The notes beneath the pieces are model-generated. The model was not told the origin of the DNA. It made no database searches and saw nothing but the letters and a program-made list of their open reading frames with translations. DNA of 7,798 nucleotides. Origin: JAZRUY01 sp045598845 (lineage in GTDB: Bacteria; Verrucomicrobiota; Lentisphaeria; Victivallales; Victivallaceae). The DNA lies in the NCBI GenBank assembly GCA_045598845.1, contig JAZRUY010000006.1:1-7798 (forward strand). Reading direction: 5' to 3'. Of the stretch, positions 5,873 to 7,798 are shown piece by piece; within the stretch, counting starts at the first letter, position 1; every line of letters starts with the position of its first letter. The position numbers were made by a program, and so were the translations under genes.

Positions 5873-7294
5873 ATGAGTACGATTTCAAAAAAGATATGCG
5901 GACTGATTGCGGGGGTGTCTATGCTGACAGTATCGTCTGTTCTTTCTGCCGGGGTGATTTCTCCTGGGAAACTGCCGGACGATTTCGATTTGGACAAACT
6001 GGAGGACCGTCCGATTACCGAGGTCGTTCCCCGCGCCGGTCTGCCGAATTTCTTCGGCAAACTGAAGCGCAGGGCGCCTGAGGTTACCATCGCTTATTTC
6101 GGCGGCAGCATCACCGAACAGGATGGATACCGGGTGTTCAGCGCCGATTACCTGCAGCGGATGTATCCTGACACGAAGATAAAGTCGGTACATGCCGCTA
6201 TCGGCGGTACGGATTCCGAACTGGGGGCCTTCCGGGCCGGACATGATGTGATTTCCGGCAAGCCGGATCTGGTGCTGGTTGAATTCGCCGTCAACGACTG
6301 GAGGCGCGGACCGTATCCGATCACCCGCTCCATGGAAGGCATCGTCCGCCAGATCTGGAAATCCGACCCGTCGTGCGATATTATGTTCGTCTATACCGTG
6401 GTGGACCGCGACTGGGTCAATACCGGTTACGGCGCGAAGCAGAAGCGGGAGGTCAACATCATGGAGCATCTGGCGGACTACTACGGCATCCCGTCCGTGG
6501 ATTTCTCCAAGGAGGTGCTGCGGCTGGTCGCCGAAGACAAGCTGGTCATGAAGTCGTCCAAAGACGAAATGAGTGTCGTGGCCGGTGATTCGCTGAATTT
6601 GAAGTCCGGCGAGGGCGCCGGCAACGGCATTCCCGTCAATGCCGACGGCAGGATACCTTTTGCCGGCGACGGTGTTCATCCGCACCTTGATACCGGGCAT
6701 GTCATCTACGAGGCTGCGCTGGAGCGTTCCTGGCCGGTTATCATGGCGGCCGGCGGTGCACCCGGCCCCCATGCGTTGCCGGCTCCGATCCTGAAAAATT
6801 GTCTGGAAACGGTCGTTTCGGTGCCGGTGGATGATTCCCGCATCGTTCTTTCCGGAGATTTCCGCCGGGATCCGGCCGATGACCCGGTGACATCCGGTTT
6901 TCTCAACCGTTTCAATCCGTTCTTCAGTTTCCGCCCCGGAGCGGAGATCGTGTTCCGTTTCCAGGGCAGCAAGGCGGCTCTGTATTCGCTTTTCGGGCCG
7001 AGTTGCGGAACAGTGGAATATTCCGTGGACGGCTGCGCTCCGGTGAAGCGGGTGATGTTCGACGGCTACAGCCGCTACCACCGTCTGGTGCTGATGCATC
7101 TGGCAGACGGACTGGATCCGGAAAAAATTCACGAAATCAGAATCCGGGTGCTGGATGAACCTTTCGACAAGCGGGAAGCATTGTTTGCGGAAAACCGGGA
7201 ATACTATGATCAGCATCCCGGAGAATTCGTCCCCCGGATATTTTATGCCGGATGCGTCTTCGCGGTCGGAAAACTTGCGGAGCCGGGCCGATAA
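5873..7294 (+). CDS. Exported SGNH/GDSL-family hydrolase (probable carbohydrate esterase) with C-terminal beta domain
   Basis: A 473-residue protein with a Sec signal peptide: MSTISKKICGLIAGVSMLTV continues to LSA, with likely cleavage after A26, so it acts in the periplasm or outside the cell. The SGNH blocks are in order: AYFGGSITEQDGY (74-86) with nucleophile S79; AAIGGTDSELGAFR (108-121) with the oxyanion-hole glycine near 111-112; VEFAVND (136-142) with N141; and AGDGVHPHLDTGH (264-276) with D266 and H269. These residues define a serine esterase, commonly an acetyl or other acyl esterase on polysaccharides. After the catalytic domain (about 70-290), residues 310-470 form an additional beta-rich domain; GAEIVFRFQGSKAALYSLFG (356-375) followed by GTVEYSVDG (379-387) resembles the jelly-roll module of CE2-type esterases. 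It has its own upstream region and good ribosome binding site and is divergent from the ThuA-like gene. The substrate is unknown; the neighbouring mannosidase makes an acylated mannan-type glycan a reasonable guess. Confidence 0.85.
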   Translation: MSTISKKICGLIAGVSMLTVSSVLSAGVISPGKLPDDFDLDKLEDRPITEVVPRAGLPNFFGKLKRRAPEVTIAYFGGSITEQDGYRVFSADYLQRMYPDTKIKSVHAAIGGTDSELGAFRAGHDVISGKPDLVLVEFAVNDWRRGPYPITRSMEGIVRQIWKSDPSCDIMFVYTVVDRDWVNTGYGAKQKREVNIMEHLADYYGIPSVDFSKEVLRLVAEDKLVMKSSKDEMSVVAGDSLNLKSGEGAGNGIPVNADGRIPFAGDGVHPHLDTGHVIYEAALERSWPVIMAAGGAPGPHALPAPILKNCLETVVSVPVDDSRIVLSGDFRRDPADDPVTSGFLNRFNPFFSFRPGAEIVFRFQGSKAALYSLFGPSCGTVEYSVDGCAPVKRVMFDGYSRYHRLVLMHLADGLDPEKIHEIRIRVLDEPFDKREALFAENREYYDQHPGEFVPRIFYAGCVFAVGKLAEPGR

Positions 7295-7305
7295 TCTGGT
7301 ATAAC
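7275..7305 (+). promoter_or_regulatory. Candidate promoter for the YqeY-like gene
   Basis: TATAAC at 7300-7305 is preceded by TG at 7297-7298, giving an extended -10 (TGGTATAAC). A weak -35, TTGCGG, lies at 7275-7280 with a long 19-bp spacer. A start near 7312 would leave a leader of about 47 nt. An alternative pair uses TTGGCA at 7311-7316 with TAAAAA at 7332-7337 (15-bp spacer). No hairpin terminator is seen after the esterase stop, so read-through from that gene is also possible. Confidence 0.35.
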
Positions 7306-7345
7306 GGCAGTTGGCAAGTACTTAAGGCTGGTAAAAATAATCGTC

Positions 7346-7352
7346 GGAGGGG
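7346..7352 (+). promoter_or_regulatory. Ribosome binding site of the YqeY-like gene
   Basis: GGAGGGG lies 6 nt before the ATG at 7359. It is the strongest Shine-Dalgarno in the window and fixes the start of the last gene. Confidence 0.8.
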
Positions 7353-7358
7353 TAAAAT

Positions 7359-7798
7359 ATGATCGATGTGCAGAAGATGATTATCGAAGTGATGAAGAAA
7401 CAGCGGTTTTCCGGTTCGGCGGAGGAGAATTCCGCCGCGCGGGAGGTGCTGGCGGAACTTAAGACCCGGCAGATTGATCTGCGCTCCAAGGGTGAAATCA
7501 CTGCGCTGATACAGCATAAGACGGTGAGTAAGATGAAGAGCGACCGGGATAAGTCGGCGCAGGAGTACCGGGCCGCCGGGCGGGATGATTTGGCCGTTAC
7601 CGAGGAACAGCAGGCTGAAATTTGCGCCGCGCTGCTGGATATTCTGGCACCGGAACTGCCGAAGAGCATGGGGGAGGATGAGATCCGTTCGGTTATCGCC
7701 AAAGTGATAGCGGAAAATCCGGATGCCAATATGGGGACGGTGATGCAGGCCTTCAAGGGAATGGAAAACCTGGACCGCAAACTGGTGTCGGAACTGGC
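7359..7798 (+). CDS. GatB/YqeY domain protein (runs off the right edge)
   Basis: An open frame of 146 complete codons plus two bases that continues beyond the window. Free-standing YqeY-like proteins are about 150 residues, so only the last few are probably missing. They share the tRNA-binding tail domain of the GatB subunit of Asp/Glu-tRNA amidotransferase; their own role is not settled but is thought to be linked to tRNA. Matching features are the helical N-terminus MIDVQKMIIEVMKKQRF with AREVLAELKTRQIDLRSKGE (27-46), the family segment EYRAAGRDDLAVTEEQQAEI (69-88), the LAPELPKSMGEDEIRSVI stretch (96-113) equal to the usual Y-L-P-x-x-L-x-x-x-E-(I/L), and NMGTVMQAFKGM (124-135) equal to the conserved MGKVM. 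It lies 64 bp after the esterase with its own strong ribosome binding site. It is probably a housekeeping gene outside the sugar locus. Confidence 0.88.
   Translation, partial: MIDVQKMIIEVMKKQRFSGSAEENSAAREVLAELKTRQIDLRSKGEITALIQHKTVSKMKSDRDKSAQEYRAAGRDDLAVTEEQQAEICAALLDILAPELPKSMGEDEIRSVIAKVIAENPDANMGTVMQAFKGMENLDRKLVSEL

Noticed and set aside
5885..7216. A 443-codon minus-strand open frame over the SGNH hydrolase gene
   Set aside because: The plus-strand frame has a signal peptide and all SGNH blocks. The antisense frame has none and no ribosome binding site that I could find.

Overview
This is a stretch of bacterial chromosome, moderately GC-rich, with densely packed genes and Shine-Dalgarno-type ribosome binding sites. 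It reads as a carbohydrate-catabolism locus set between two housekeeping genes: the tail of a small heat-shock protein on the left and a GatB/YqeY-type protein on the right. No rRNA, tRNA, CRISPR array, insertion sequence or phage gene is visible. The mix of a cytoplasmic GH2 beta-mannosidase, a GH28-like beta-helix protein, a ThuA-like protein and an exported SGNH esterase would fit a glycan-degrading bacterium of the PVC group (Lentisphaerota/Victivallis-like or Kiritimatiellota-like). That placement is an inference from gene content and style, not from a marker gene.

Layout. (1) 1-167: 3' end of an Hsp20 gene, followed by a strong intrinsic terminator at 184-211. (2) 240-4971, plus strand: three closely spaced genes (gaps of 24 and 4 bp) that look like one operon. 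They encode a beta-mannosidase, a D-2-hydroxyacid dehydrogenase-family protein, and a GH28-like right-handed beta-helix protein. None has a signal peptide, so they probably act on imported oligosaccharides and the acids derived from them. (3) 4974-5651, minus strand: a ThuA-like protein, convergent with the operon and only 2 bp from it. (4) 5652-5872: a divergent control region with a striking set of six TTCCGC/GCGGAA half-sites, mostly 20-21 bp apart. (5) 5873-7294, plus strand: a secreted SGNH/GDSL hydrolase with an extra C-terminal beta-rich domain. (6) 7359 to the window end: a nearly complete GatB/YqeY-domain gene with its own strong ribosome binding site.

How they may work together (inference): the exported esterase would remove acyl groups from a plant or host glycan outside the cytoplasm. 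Short mannose-containing oligosaccharides would then enter the cell, where the mannosidase removes terminal beta-mannose and the beta-helix protein acts on another linkage, possibly a uronic-acid one. The dehydrogenase would reduce or oxidise a sugar-derived acid. The ThuA-like and esterase genes share a control region and are probably co-regulated.

The most interesting signals are the helically phased repeat set between the ThuA-like and esterase genes, and the unusual cysteine enrichment in two cytoplasmic enzymes (the sugar-binding loop of the mannosidase and repeated Cys-Gly-Cys turns in the beta-helix protein). The operon combination itself is one I cannot match to a named pathway.
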